A stretch of 11,449 nucleotides of DNA from Pseudomonadota bacterium (GTDB lineage Bacteria > Pseudomonadota > Alphaproteobacteria > Acetobacterales > Acetobacteraceae), in contig JAJZHU010000046.1 of NCBI GenBank assembly GCA_021798375.1, positions 1-11,449 on the forward strand, in the 5' to 3' direction. The notes beneath the pieces are model-generated. The model had not been told where the DNA came from, did no database searches, and saw nothing but the letters and a program-made list of their open reading frames with translations. The position numbers and the translations under genes are program-made. Shown here in pieces: positions 1 to 6,103 of the stretch. How positions within the stretch are numbered: the stretch's first letter is position 1; every line of letters starts with the position of its first letter.

Positions 1-1
1 C

Positions 2-331
2 GCGGCGCTGGAAGGCCTGCGCCAGGGCCCGGCACTGGTGCCCGCCATCTGGTGGTTCGAGTTGCGCAATAGTCTGATCAGCGGCGAACGCCGGGGGCGG
101 ATTCTGGAAGCCGACAGCGAGGCGTTTCTGCGTTTCGTGACGAGGCTGGGCGTGGCGATCGACCGCTCCCCCGACGAAACGCGAGTGATGGGTTTGGCCA
201 GGATTCACAAGCTCACGGTTTACGACGCTGCCTATTTGGAACTTGCGCAAAGATCAGGCTTTGCCCTGGCCAGCCTCGATCGCGAGTTGATCCGCGCCGC
301 GAAGGCGGAGGGCGTGGGGTTGGTGGGGTAG
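2..331 (+). CDS. PIN-domain (VapC-like) ribonuclease toxin, 5' end cut by window edge
   Basis: The frame is open from base 2 to the TAG at 329-331, giving 109 visible residues. It has the layout of the C-terminal three quarters of a PIN domain: a helix with the acidic residue in WWFELRN (E20 of the visible part), then TVYDAAYLELA (D75) and ALASLDREL (D93). These fit the second, third and fourth acidic positions of the Mg-dependent PIN active site. The first Asp, which normally sits near the N-terminus, lies off the window. VapC proteins of this size are usually type II toxins that cut tRNA or rRNA and are held inactive by a small antitoxin encoded just upstream, which would also be off the window. 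An internal GTG at 38 is not a plausible start because the family pattern continues upstream of it. The gene converges on the decarboxylase, 35 bp away. Toxin activity is inferred from the family. Confidence 0.82.
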   Translation, partial: AALEGLRQGPALVPAIWWFELRNSLISGERRGRILEADSEAFLRFVTRLGVAIDRSPDETRVMGLARIHKLTVYDAAYLELAQRSGFALASLDRELIRAAKAEGVGLVG

Positions 332-366
332 ATCGTTCGTTTTGAGTGTTGCCGGCGGTGGGATGG

Positions 367-1842
367 CTATCTCTTGGTGCGGGCTGTTGCCGCCGCCAAT
401 ACCGCATCAAGCATCGCCAGCGCGTCTTCAGGCCGGGTGCGGTGGTTGACGATGGCGGCGCGGATGGCGAATTTGCCGTCGATCAGCGTGCTGGACGGCA
501 CGGCGATGCCTGCTTCCTGGATATCGGCGAGGATGTCGGCGTTCAGCGCATCCACCACGTTGTGCTCGGCGCGCACACGGAAGCAGACGATGTTCAGGCC
601 GATGGGGGCGAGCAATTCCAGGCGGGGGTTGGACTCGATGGCGGCGCCCAATGTTTGGGCGATGGCGCAGGTTTGTTCGGCCACCCGCCCCAGGGCTTTG
701 GTGCCATAGGCGCGCAGAGTGGTCCAGACTTTGAGCGCGCGAAAGCCGCGCGACAGATCGGGGCCGAGATCGCAGGGCCATAGTTCGCCGGTGGCCAGAC
801 CGCGTTTTTCGCGGCGCAGATAATCGGCGGCGTGATCGAACGCGGCCAGATGGCGCGCCGGATCGCGCACCAGGGCGATGCCGGCGTCATAGGGGACCTG
901 GCCCCATTTGTGGAAATCGAAGGCCACGCTGTCGGCTTGTTCCAGCCCGGCCAGCAGGGGGCGCAATTTGGGCGAGAGCATACCGAATGCGCCGTAGGCC
1001 GCATCGACATGGAACCACAGGCCTTCGGCGCGGCAGAAATCGGCCAGGGCGGCCATATTATCGACGGCGCCGGTGGAAACGGTGCCGGCGGTGCCGGTGA
1101 CCATGAATGGTTCCAGCCCGGCGGCGCGATCGGCCGCCACCATTTGGCGCAGGGCCTCGATATCCATGCGGTGCAGATGGTCGGTGGGGACCGGGCGCAG
1201 CGCGTCCGAGCCTAGTCCGGCCTGGTCCATCGCGCGCGGCAGGCAACTATGCGCGGCCTCCGAGGCATAGCCGACCAGATTATGGGTTCCCACGCCGGTG
1301 CGGCGCACATCGGGGCCGAGGGCGGCGGTGCGGGCGACGGTGACGGCGATGAAATTGGCCATCGAACTGCCCGCGACCAGCACGCCCGAGCTGGTTTCCG
1401 GCAGTCCCACCATTTGCGCCGACCACGCCACCACCTGGCGTTCGATCGCCACCGCCGAATGATCGCGTCCGCCGACGTTGGGGTTCAACGCCGCCGCGAT
1501 CATATCGGCCAGCATCCCCATCACATTGCCGCCGCCATGCACCCAGCCCATAAAGCGCGGATGGGTGTTGCCGGTGACGTAGGGTGTTACCAGTTCACTG
1601 ATTTCGTTGTATATTTCGCCGGGGGCGGTGGGGGCTTCGGGCAATGATTGGTGCAGGGCGGCGCGCACTTCGGGCGGCATTTTGCGCCACGCCGGGTTTT
1701 GCCGCAGATCGCGCAGATGATCGATCATGTCGTCCATCATGCGATGTCCCAACGCGCGCACGGCTTCCCAATCAGCGGGATCGAGATCCTGGTGATTTTG
1801 CGGCTCGTTCAATCGGTGGTGGGAAGCGGGGCTCCCGTCCAT
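367..1842 (-). CDS. PLP-dependent group II decarboxylase (aromatic-L-amino-acid decarboxylase family)
   Basis: A 491-aa enzyme of the fold-type I group II decarboxylases (DDC/TDC/HDC/glutamate decarboxylase-like), which remove CO2 from L-amino acids to give amines. Visible landmarks: TPYVTGNTHPRFMGW (about residues 86-100), which helps form the substrate pocket; SEAAHS with H198, which would stack on the PLP ring; HVDAAYG with D280, which would pair with the pyridine nitrogen; and DFHKWG with K312, the PLP Schiff-base lysine. The length fits bacterial members (about 470-510 aa). The frame stays open to an ATG at 1932, but the ATG at 1842 is preferred. It has AGGAA about ten bases upstream, and the extra 30 residues do not look like family sequence. 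It is divergent from the dehydrogenase at 2012, with 169 bp between starts. The family is certain; the substrate (Tyr, Trp, DOPA, Phe or another) cannot be read from the sequence. There is no amine transporter or amine oxidase beside it. Confidence 0.92.
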   Translation of the reverse strand: MDGSPASHHRLNEPQNHQDLDPADWEAVRALGHRMMDDMIDHLRDLRQNPAWRKMPPEVRAALHQSLPEAPTAPGEIYNEISELVTPYVTGNTHPRFMGWVHGGGNVMGMLADMIAAALNPNVGGRDHSAVAIERQVVAWSAQMVGLPETSSGVLVAGSSMANFIAVTVARTAALGPDVRRTGVGTHNLVGYASEAAHSCLPRAMDQAGLGSDALRPVPTDHLHRMDIEALRQMVAADRAAGLEPFMVTGTAGTVSTGAVDNMAALADFCRAEGLWFHVDAAYGAFGMLSPKLRPLLAGLEQADSVAFDFHKWGQVPYDAGIALVRDPARHLAAFDHAADYLRREKRGLATGELWPCDLGPDLSRGFRALKVWTTLRAYGTKALGRVAEQTCAIAQTLGAAIESNPRLELLAPIGLNIVCFRVRAEHNVVDALNADILADIQEAGIAVPSSTLIDGKFAIRAAIVNHRTRPEDALAMLDAVLAAATARTKR

Positions 1843-1935
1843 TGGCGGTGTGGTTCCTAAGCCTAGATTGGGTCCGCGCCGTAGCACGCGCGGGGGAGTG
1901 TGACCAGAGCAAACCCGCAAGTTGGGCGGCAAATT

Positions 1936-1947
1936 AAGCCGCGGCTT
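1936..1947. promoter_or_regulatory. Perfect 12-bp palindrome in the divergent decarboxylase/dehydrogenase spacer
   Basis: AAGCCGCGGCTT equals its own reverse complement. It lies in the 169-bp spacer between the divergent starts at 1842 and 2012, 65 bp before the second start. A shorter inverted repeat follows at 1970-1983 (TAAGC, 4-nt gap, GCTTA), overlapping a TATAGA at 1982-1987 that could be a weak -10 for the plus-strand gene. A binding site for a regulator of one or both genes is an inference. Short GC palindromes also arise by chance in DNA this rich in GC. Confidence 0.3.
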
Positions 1948-2011
1948 GGCGGGGGATGCGGTGGCGGCGTAAGCTCTTGCTTATAGATCGTGCGTGTGAG
2001 GGGCAATTTCC

Positions 2012-2857
2012 ATGGGTATCGTGATCGCTATTTTTTCTCCCGGCGCCATGGGCAGCGCCATCGCGGCGCGGCTGGTGGCGCATGGGGCGCGGGTGCTCGC
2101 GTCGCTGGATGGACGCAGTGCTGCCACGGCGGCGCGGGCGCGGGCGGCGGGGATGGAGGATGCCTCGCTGGCGCGGATGCTGGCCGCCGATCTGGTGCTT
2201 TCGATCCTGCCGCCGGGCGAGGCGCGGGCGTTGGCCGCGCGGTTGGCGCCGCACCTGAGCGCAAGCCGCCACAAGCCGGTTTATATCGATTGCAATGCGT
2301 TGAGTCCGCACACCAAAAGCGAGGTCGCCGGTATTATCGCGCCGACCGGATGCGATTTTATCGATGGCGCGATTGTAGGGTTGCCGCCGAAGCCGGGGGA
2401 CAAGGGGCCGCGGATTTATGTCTGCGGCGACAAGCGCGAGCGGGCTTCGGTGCTGGGTACGCTGGGGCTTGATCTGCGGCCGATCGAGGGGGGGATTGGC
2501 GCCGCGGCGGCATTGAAAATGTCGTATGCGGGGATCAACAAGGGGGTTACGGCCATCGGTGTGGCGATGCTGCTGGCAGCGTCGCGCGCGGGCGCCGCCG
2601 AGGGGTTGCACCGCGAGCTGCGCGAAAGCCTGCCGGACTTGTTTGCCAAGTTCCAGACCGGGATGCCTGGGATGATGCCCAAAGCCTATCGCTGGGTGGC
2701 GGAAATGCGCGAGATCGCGGCGTTTTTGGGCGACGATGAAGGGGCGGCGATGATGTTCGAGGGGGCGGCGCGGGTGTTTGCGCGGATCGCGGCGGACGTG
2801 GCGGGGGACGGGCGGGAATGTGGGGTGTTGGAGGCGTTTTTCAGGGAGGGGAAGTGA
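2012..2857 (+). CDS. NAD(P)-dependent oxidoreductase, 6-phosphogluconate/3-hydroxyisobutyrate dehydrogenase-like with DUF1932-type C-terminus
   Basis: A 281-aa two-domain beta-hydroxyacid dehydrogenase-like protein. The N-terminal Rossmann domain (about 1-160) opens with IAIFSPGAMGSAIA (residues 5-18), a GxxxMG-type dinucleotide motif. It continues with LSILPPGEA (about 63-71) and YIDCNALSP (91-99), which correspond to family segments lining the cofactor and substrate pocket. The all-helical C-terminal part starts with AALKMSYAGINKG (about 166-178), with K169 as the likely catalytic lysine. It resembles the DUF1932 domain found in phosphogluconate-dehydrogenase-like proteins rather than classical 3-hydroxyisobutyrate dehydrogenase. 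The start is supported by GAGGGG at 1998-2003, eight bases before the ATG. It probably oxidises a small 2- or 3-hydroxyacid, but the substrate is unknown. The shared spacer with the decarboxylase hints at a functional link, nothing more. It is followed by a convergent SDR gene and a GC stem (2860-2886). Confidence 0.87.
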   Translation: MGIVIAIFSPGAMGSAIAARLVAHGARVLASLDGRSAATAARARAAGMEDASLARMLAADLVLSILPPGEARALAARLAPHLSASRHKPVYIDCNALSPHTKSEVAGIIAPTGCDFIDGAIVGLPPKPGDKGPRIYVCGDKRERASVLGTLGLDLRPIEGGIGAAAALKMSYAGINKGVTAIGVAMLLAASRAGAAEGLHRELRESLPDLFAKFQTGMPGMMPKAYRWVAEMREIAAFLGDDEGAAMMFEGAARVFARIAADVAGDGRECGVLEAFFREGK

Positions 2858-2859
2858 TA

Positions 2860-2886
2860 CCAGCGGCTCTATCTGTTAACCGCTGG
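2860..2886. terminator. 7-bp inverted repeat between convergent genes, possible bidirectional terminator
   Basis: CCAGCGG (2860-2866) and CCGCTGG (2880-2886) form a perfect 7-bp stem with a 13-nt loop. The stem begins 3 bp after the TGA of the dehydrogenase and lies 24 bp past the end of the convergent SDR gene, where a shared terminator is expected. There is no T-tract on either side, so efficient intrinsic termination is doubtful. Confidence 0.45.
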
Positions 2887-2910
2887 CATGTCGCGAACTT
2901 TCGACCGTAA

Positions 2911-3678
2911 TTACATCGCGGTGACGCCGCCATCGATGATGAAATCGGCGCCGGTGGCGAAGGAGGATTCGTCGGAGGCCAGAAACAGAATGGCGAAGGC
3001 GATGTCGCGGGGTTGGCCGAAACGTGGCAGCGCGGTGCTGGCCGCGAGCATGGCGCGGATTTCGGGGTTGGCGCGTGCCTCGGCGGTGAGGTTGGTTTCG
3101 ATCAGGCCGGGGAATACGGCGTTCACGCGGATGCCTTGTTTGGCATAGGAAATCGCCGCGGTGTGGGTGAGCGAACGCAGGCCGCCCTTGGCTGCGCTGT
3201 AATGCGCGAAGCTGCCGCCGACCAATGCGGCGACCGAACAGACATTGATGATCGCGCCTTGTTTCTGCTTTAACATTTGCGGGATGACCCGTTGCAGACC
3301 CATGAAGGGGCCGGTCAGATTCACCGAAATGCTTTTGTCCCACTCGGCCTGGGTGATATCGCTCATGAAGGTTTCGTGGTGCAGGCCGGCGTTGTTGACC
3401 AGCACGTCGATTTTGCCGAAATTTTCCAGCGTGAGGGCGACCGCCCTGTCCCAGTCGGCGGGCGCGGAAATATCGTGCCGCAGGGCGACGGCCTTGCCGC
3501 CTTCGGCGATGATTTGCGCGGCGGTTGCCTGGGCCGCGGATTCATTGATGTCGGTGACAACGACTTTGGCGCCGTGCGCCGCGAACAGCCGTGCCGTGAA
3601 CCCGCCGATGCCGCCGCCGCCGCCGGTGATGATGGCCACTTTGCCGGGCAGACGCTGCCCCAAACCGAAATCGGTCAT
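2911..3678 (-). CDS. Short-chain dehydrogenase/reductase (classical SDR), NAD-preferring
   Basis: A 255-aa classical SDR of normal length. It shows the cofactor motif TGGGGGIG (18-25), an Asp at the end of the second strand (VVVTDIN, D43) that favours NAD(H) over NADP(H), the NNAG motif (95-98), and the catalytic set N120, S148, Y160 and K164 (YSAAK). The C-terminal IIDGGVTAM ending is typical of FabG-like and secondary-alcohol dehydrogenases. The enzyme interconverts an alcohol and a ketone; the substrate is unknown. The start is supported by AAGGGA about nine bases upstream. It is the third gene of the operon that begins at 5337 and follows the QorB/NmrA-like gene after 27 bp. Its base composition is closer to the genome background than that of the two genes upstream. 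A housekeeping FabG role is unlikely because no fatty-acid genes are near. Confidence 0.93.
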   Translation of the reverse strand: MTDFGLGQRLPGKVAIITGGGGGIGGFTARLFAAHGAKVVVTDINESAAQATAAQIIAEGGKAVALRHDISAPADWDRAVALTLENFGKIDVLVNNAGLHHETFMSDITQAEWDKSISVNLTGPFMGLQRVIPQMLKQKQGAIINVCSVAALVGGSFAHYSAAKGGLRSLTHTAAISYAKQGIRVNAVFPGLIETNLTAEARANPEIRAMLAASTALPRFGQPRDIAFAILFLASDESSFATGADFIIDGGVTAM

Positions 3679-3705
3679 TTTTATTTATCCCTTTGCAAAT
3701 ATGTC

Positions 3706-4638
3706 TTAATTTTTGGCGTTTTGTTTGGCGATGGCCCGCAGCCGTTCGGCATTTTCCCACATGAAATCGCGGAACTTTACCGGCTCGCGGCCTAGGATGG
3801 TTTTAATGTCGTTGGAGACGATATCGCGCCCGCCGGCACGAATGACGCGTTCGCTGGACATGATATCATTCAGGCACCAGGCCAAACCATTGACGTTGAA
3901 TTCTTCCAATGAATCGTCGGGAATGCCCAGGCCCTTCATGTAAGTATAGAATTCCTGATCGCTTACGTCCTGGTATTCGATATGGACGCCGGTGATTTCC
4001 TCGGCCAGATCATTGATTTCATCGAACGACCAGGTGTCGTTTCCGGTGATTTCGTAAATCTTGTTTTCATGGCCCTCGGATGTGAGCACATGAACGGCGC
4101 AGGCGGCGCAATCCAGACGGTCGGCCATGCTGATCTTGCCGCCGTTGGTGCAGGTGATCCAAAAGCCGGATTGGTAAAAATTGGGCAGGAAGGCGGAAAT
4201 AATGCTTTCCATATACATGCCGTCGCGCAGCGATGTGTAAGCCACGCCGGAAGATTTCAGCTTTTCTTCCGTGCCGCGATGGTCGATGCAGGCCAAATCA
4301 TCGACGCCGTCTTTGCCATAATATGAGGTATAGGCAATGTGTTTCACACCGGCGCGAACGGCGGCGTCGATCGTGTTGCCGTGCTGCAAAATCCGGTGGC
4401 CGACTTCATAGCCGCTGATCATCAGCATCTTGCCGGCGCCTTGGGCCGCCGCTTCGATCGAGTTCGGCTCTTTGAAATCGCCATAGCGGGTGGCGCAGCC
4501 CAGCTTGGCCCATTTTTCCAGTTTTTCGGGCTTGCGGCTCATCAGGATCAGGTCTTGCGCGGGAACGATTTTCAGGAATTCTTCGATTGCCGCGGTGGCA
4601 AATGGGCCGGACGCGCCGGTGACCAGATATTTCATCAT
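3706..4638 (-). CDS. QorB/NmrA-like NAD(P)-binding protein (atypical SDR)
   Basis: A 310-aa Rossmann protein of the atypical-SDR group that includes NmrA regulators and QorB quinone reductases. The N-terminal motif TGASGPFATAA (7-17) is the dinucleotide loop. An Arg after the second strand (MSRKPEKL, R35) suggests NADP(H). The stretch HRGTEEKLKSSGVAYTSLRDGMYMES (about 120-145, quoted here only as a landmark: H120, T123, E124, R138, Y142) matches the QorB pattern of an H-x-x-T-E segment followed by a tyrosine after LRxG. The classical YxxxK pair is absent. The C-terminal 150 residues would bind the substrate and look family-specific. It sits 12 bp behind the 228-aa gene and 27 bp ahead of the SDR. 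The protein starts with two Met codons (4638 and 4635); AGGGGG at 4641-4646 is better spaced for the second. It could reduce a quinone, enone or aryl substrate, or act as a redox sensor. GC content is low for the window. Confidence 0.85.
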   Translation of the reverse strand: MMKYLVTGASGPFATAAIEEFLKIVPAQDLILMSRKPEKLEKWAKLGCATRYGDFKEPNSIEAAAQGAGKMLMISGYEVGHRILQHGNTIDAAVRAGVKHIAYTSYYGKDGVDDLACIDHRGTEEKLKSSGVAYTSLRDGMYMESIISAFLPNFYQSGFWITCTNGGKISMADRLDCAACAVHVLTSEGHENKIYEITGNDTWSFDEINDLAEEITGVHIEYQDVSDQEFYTYMKGLGIPDDSLEEFNVNGLAWCLNDIMSSERVIRAGGRDIVSNDIKTILGREPVKFRDFMWENAERLRAIAKQNAKN

Positions 4639-4650
4639 TTCCCCCTGTTT

Positions 4651-5337
4651 TTATCGGTCGTATTTCGGCTTTGTTTTGCCAATGCGGGTGTATAATTCTT
4701 CCGGGATGTCTTTTGCATCTTTATAGAATCCGAAATGACAGGAGCCGTGCTTTCGGTCTTCCTTGATCAGGCGAACCATGTCCAACTCGCCGGTTGCTTC
4801 CACCACCAGCAATTCCACCGCCGGGCAGTGGACGCAATAGACCGGCATATTTTCAAAACCATAGGTGATGGCGTGGCGTTCTTTTACGGTGGCAAGCCCC
4901 GCCTCGTAGCCGCCTTTTTCGATGATCCTTTCACCCGATCCGCAAGGCTTCATGGTGATGACCACTTTTTCGTCGTCTTCCTTGATTTCCATGGCCTGCA
5001 TGTGGCCGTGCATGGCCTTGGCGGCGAATTCAACGCGGGCACGGAAATCGGGCTTTTCTCCGGTCGATTTGAACACGGTATTCATCTCGATGGTATGCGA
5101 AAGCCGTTCCGCTGCTTCGAGTTCCTTGATGCCGTGGTTGTTGTAGATATAGGTCTGCAACCCGGCGACCCAGAACATATAGCCGTCGTGCAGGAAATTG
5201 AATTCCTCTTTCATGCGCTGGGCCAGTTGTTTGGCCAGATCCTTGTCGCCCGCATCGATTGCCGCTTGCAGCAGATCGAGCGTGCGCGTTTGCATGGTTT
5301 TCAGTTCATCTTCGGTGAACGTACGATTCTCGGCCAT
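4651..5337 (-). CDS. Uncharacterised 228-aa cytoplasmic protein with conserved-looking Cys/His cluster
   Basis: I do not recognise a named family. The N-terminal half (about 1-120) is charged and helical, with a heptad-rich start and an HDGYMFWVAGLQTYIYNNHG stretch containing H50 and D51. The C-terminal half holds four cysteines placed like a metal or cofactor site: PCGSGER (C132), YCVHC (C168, H170, C171) and GSCHF (C200, H201). It ends with FYKDAKDIPEELYTRIGK. There is no signal peptide or membrane segment. The spacing loosely recalls proteins grouped with L-2-amino-thiazoline-4-carboxylate hydrolase, but this is too weak to name it. It is the first gene of a three-gene operon with a QorB/NmrA-like protein and an SDR, directly behind a strong promoter with an operator-like palindrome. 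That placement suggests a catabolic or redox role. GC content is well below the neighbours (about 42-58% in sampled lines), hinting at acquisition by transfer. A G-rich ribosome site (GGGGGGA) lies about eight bases before the ATG. Confidence 0.85.
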   Translation of the reverse strand: MAENRTFTEDELKTMQTRTLDLLQAAIDAGDKDLAKQLAQRMKEEFNFLHDGYMFWVAGLQTYIYNNHGIKELEAAERLSHTIEMNTVFKSTGEKPDFRARVEFAAKAMHGHMQAMEIKEDDEKVVITMKPCGSGERIIEKGGYEAGLATVKERHAITYGFENMPVYCVHCPAVELLVVEATGELDMVRLIKEDRKHGSCHFGFYKDAKDIPEELYTRIGKTKPKYDR

Positions 5338-5355
5338 TGATAGTCCCCCCGCTTT

Positions 5356-5369
5356 TATACAATTGTATA
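5356..5369. promoter_or_regulatory. Perfect 14-bp palindromic operator candidate over the -10 of the three-gene operon
   Basis: TATACAATTGTATA equals its own reverse complement (centre 5362/5363). It covers the -10 box of the minus-strand promoter described separately, so a bound protein would block RNA polymerase. Dimeric repressors of the TetR, MarR and GntR families use AT-rich inverted repeats of this size. No regulator gene is present in the window, so the protein cannot be named. Confidence 0.6.
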
Positions 5370-5389
5370 TATTCGCGGGCTGGTGTCAA
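5362..5389 (-). promoter_or_regulatory. Sigma-70-type promoter of the 228-aa/QorB-like/SDR operon
   Basis: On the minus strand a perfect TTGACA -35 (5384-5389) is followed after 16 bp by TACAAT (5362-5367), five of six matches to the -10 consensus. The start of transcription would fall near 5355, about 18 nt before the ATG at 5337, leaving room for the G-rich ribosome site. It lies between the rlmE stop (5420) and the operon, so the operon need not depend on read-through from ppx-rlmE. Confidence 0.72.
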
Positions 5390-5419
5390 GATTGGGGCTT
5401 GGCGGGGTGTCCGGTCGCC

Positions 5420-6103
5420 TTATTCTTCCCGCTTTCTAAACCCCTTCGCCACCACATAAAGCTCGCTCGATTCCTTGCGGCTGGCGGGGGGTTTGGCGTG
5501 GCGTACTTCGGCGAAATGTTGTTTCATCGGCACCAGCAGTGCTTTTTCGGCGCCGCCTTGGAACAATTTGGCCACGAACACGCCGCCTTCTTCCAGCATT
5601 TCCATGGCGAAATGCAGCGCCATTTCGGCCAGGGCGACGATGCGCAGATGGTCGGTGGCGGTGTGGCCGATGGTGTTGGGGGCCATGTCGGAGATCACCA
5701 CATCGGCGCGTCCGCCCATCAATTGGCGCAGTTTTTCGGGCATGTCCGGGTCGGTGAAATCGCCTTGCAGCAGGATGGCGCCTCTGATCGGCTCGATTTC
5801 CAGCAGATCGACGCCCACCACGTGCGAGGCGCCGCGCTGTAGCGCCACCTGGATCCAGCCGCCGGGGGCGGCGCCCAGATCGAGCACGCGCACGCCGGGT
5901 TTGAGAAATTTGAATTTGTCGTCAAGCTCGATCAGCTTGAAGGCGGCGCGGGAACGATAGCCTTGCGCGCGGGCGGCGGCCACATAGGGATCGTTGAGCT
6001 GCCGCAGCAGCCAGCGTTGCGAGGCGTTGGAGTGCTTGCGCGAATGGCGCAGTTTGACTGCTTCGCCGCGTGCGGGCGGGAGACCGGAGGAAGGAGGCTT
6101 CAT
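5420..6103 (-). CDS. rlmE: 23S rRNA (uridine-2552-2'-O)-methyltransferase RlmE (FtsJ/RrmJ)
   Basis: A 227-aa RlmE/FtsJ enzyme, which methylates the 2'-hydroxyl of U2552 in the A loop of 23S rRNA using SAM during late 50S assembly. The K-D-K-E catalytic set is visible: K56 (AAFKLIEL), D139 (ISDMAPN), K179 (FVAKLFQG) and E214 (ESSELYVVA). The SAM motif is DLGAAPGGW (75-83). The first 30 residues are a basic, family-typical lead-in to WLLRQLNDPY. The frame is open upstream to 6493, but the start at 6103 is chosen. It overlaps the ppx stop as ATGA and gives the standard length, and the upstream Arg/Pro-rich translation is the antisense-like shadow of ppx. The overlap implies translational coupling to ppx. 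No clear terminator follows before the next promoter at 5389. Confidence 0.96.
   Translation of the reverse strand: MKPPSSGLPPARGEAVKLRHSRKHSNASQRWLLRQLNDPYVAAARAQGYRSRAAFKLIELDDKFKFLKPGVRVLDLGAAPGGWIQVALQRGASHVVGVDLLEIEPIRGAILLQGDFTDPDMPEKLRQLMGGRADVVISDMAPNTIGHTATDHLRIVALAEMALHFAMEMLEEGGVFVAKLFQGGAEKALLVPMKQHFAEVRHAKPPASRKESSELYVVAKGFRKREE

Noticed and set aside
1..331. A defence island built around the PIN-domain gene
   Set aside because: Only the tail of one toxin-like gene is visible and its other neighbour is an ordinary metabolic gene; the antitoxin side lies outside the window.
1843..1932. 30-residue extension of the decarboxylase
   Set aside because: There is no family similarity, and the ribosome site AGGAA fits the ATG at 1842.
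4735..5340. 201-codon open frame on the plus strand opposite the 228-aa gene
   Set aside because: Its translation is low-complexity His/Phe/Gly/Asp-rich shadow sequence. The minus-strand frame has the ribosome site, promoter and operon context.
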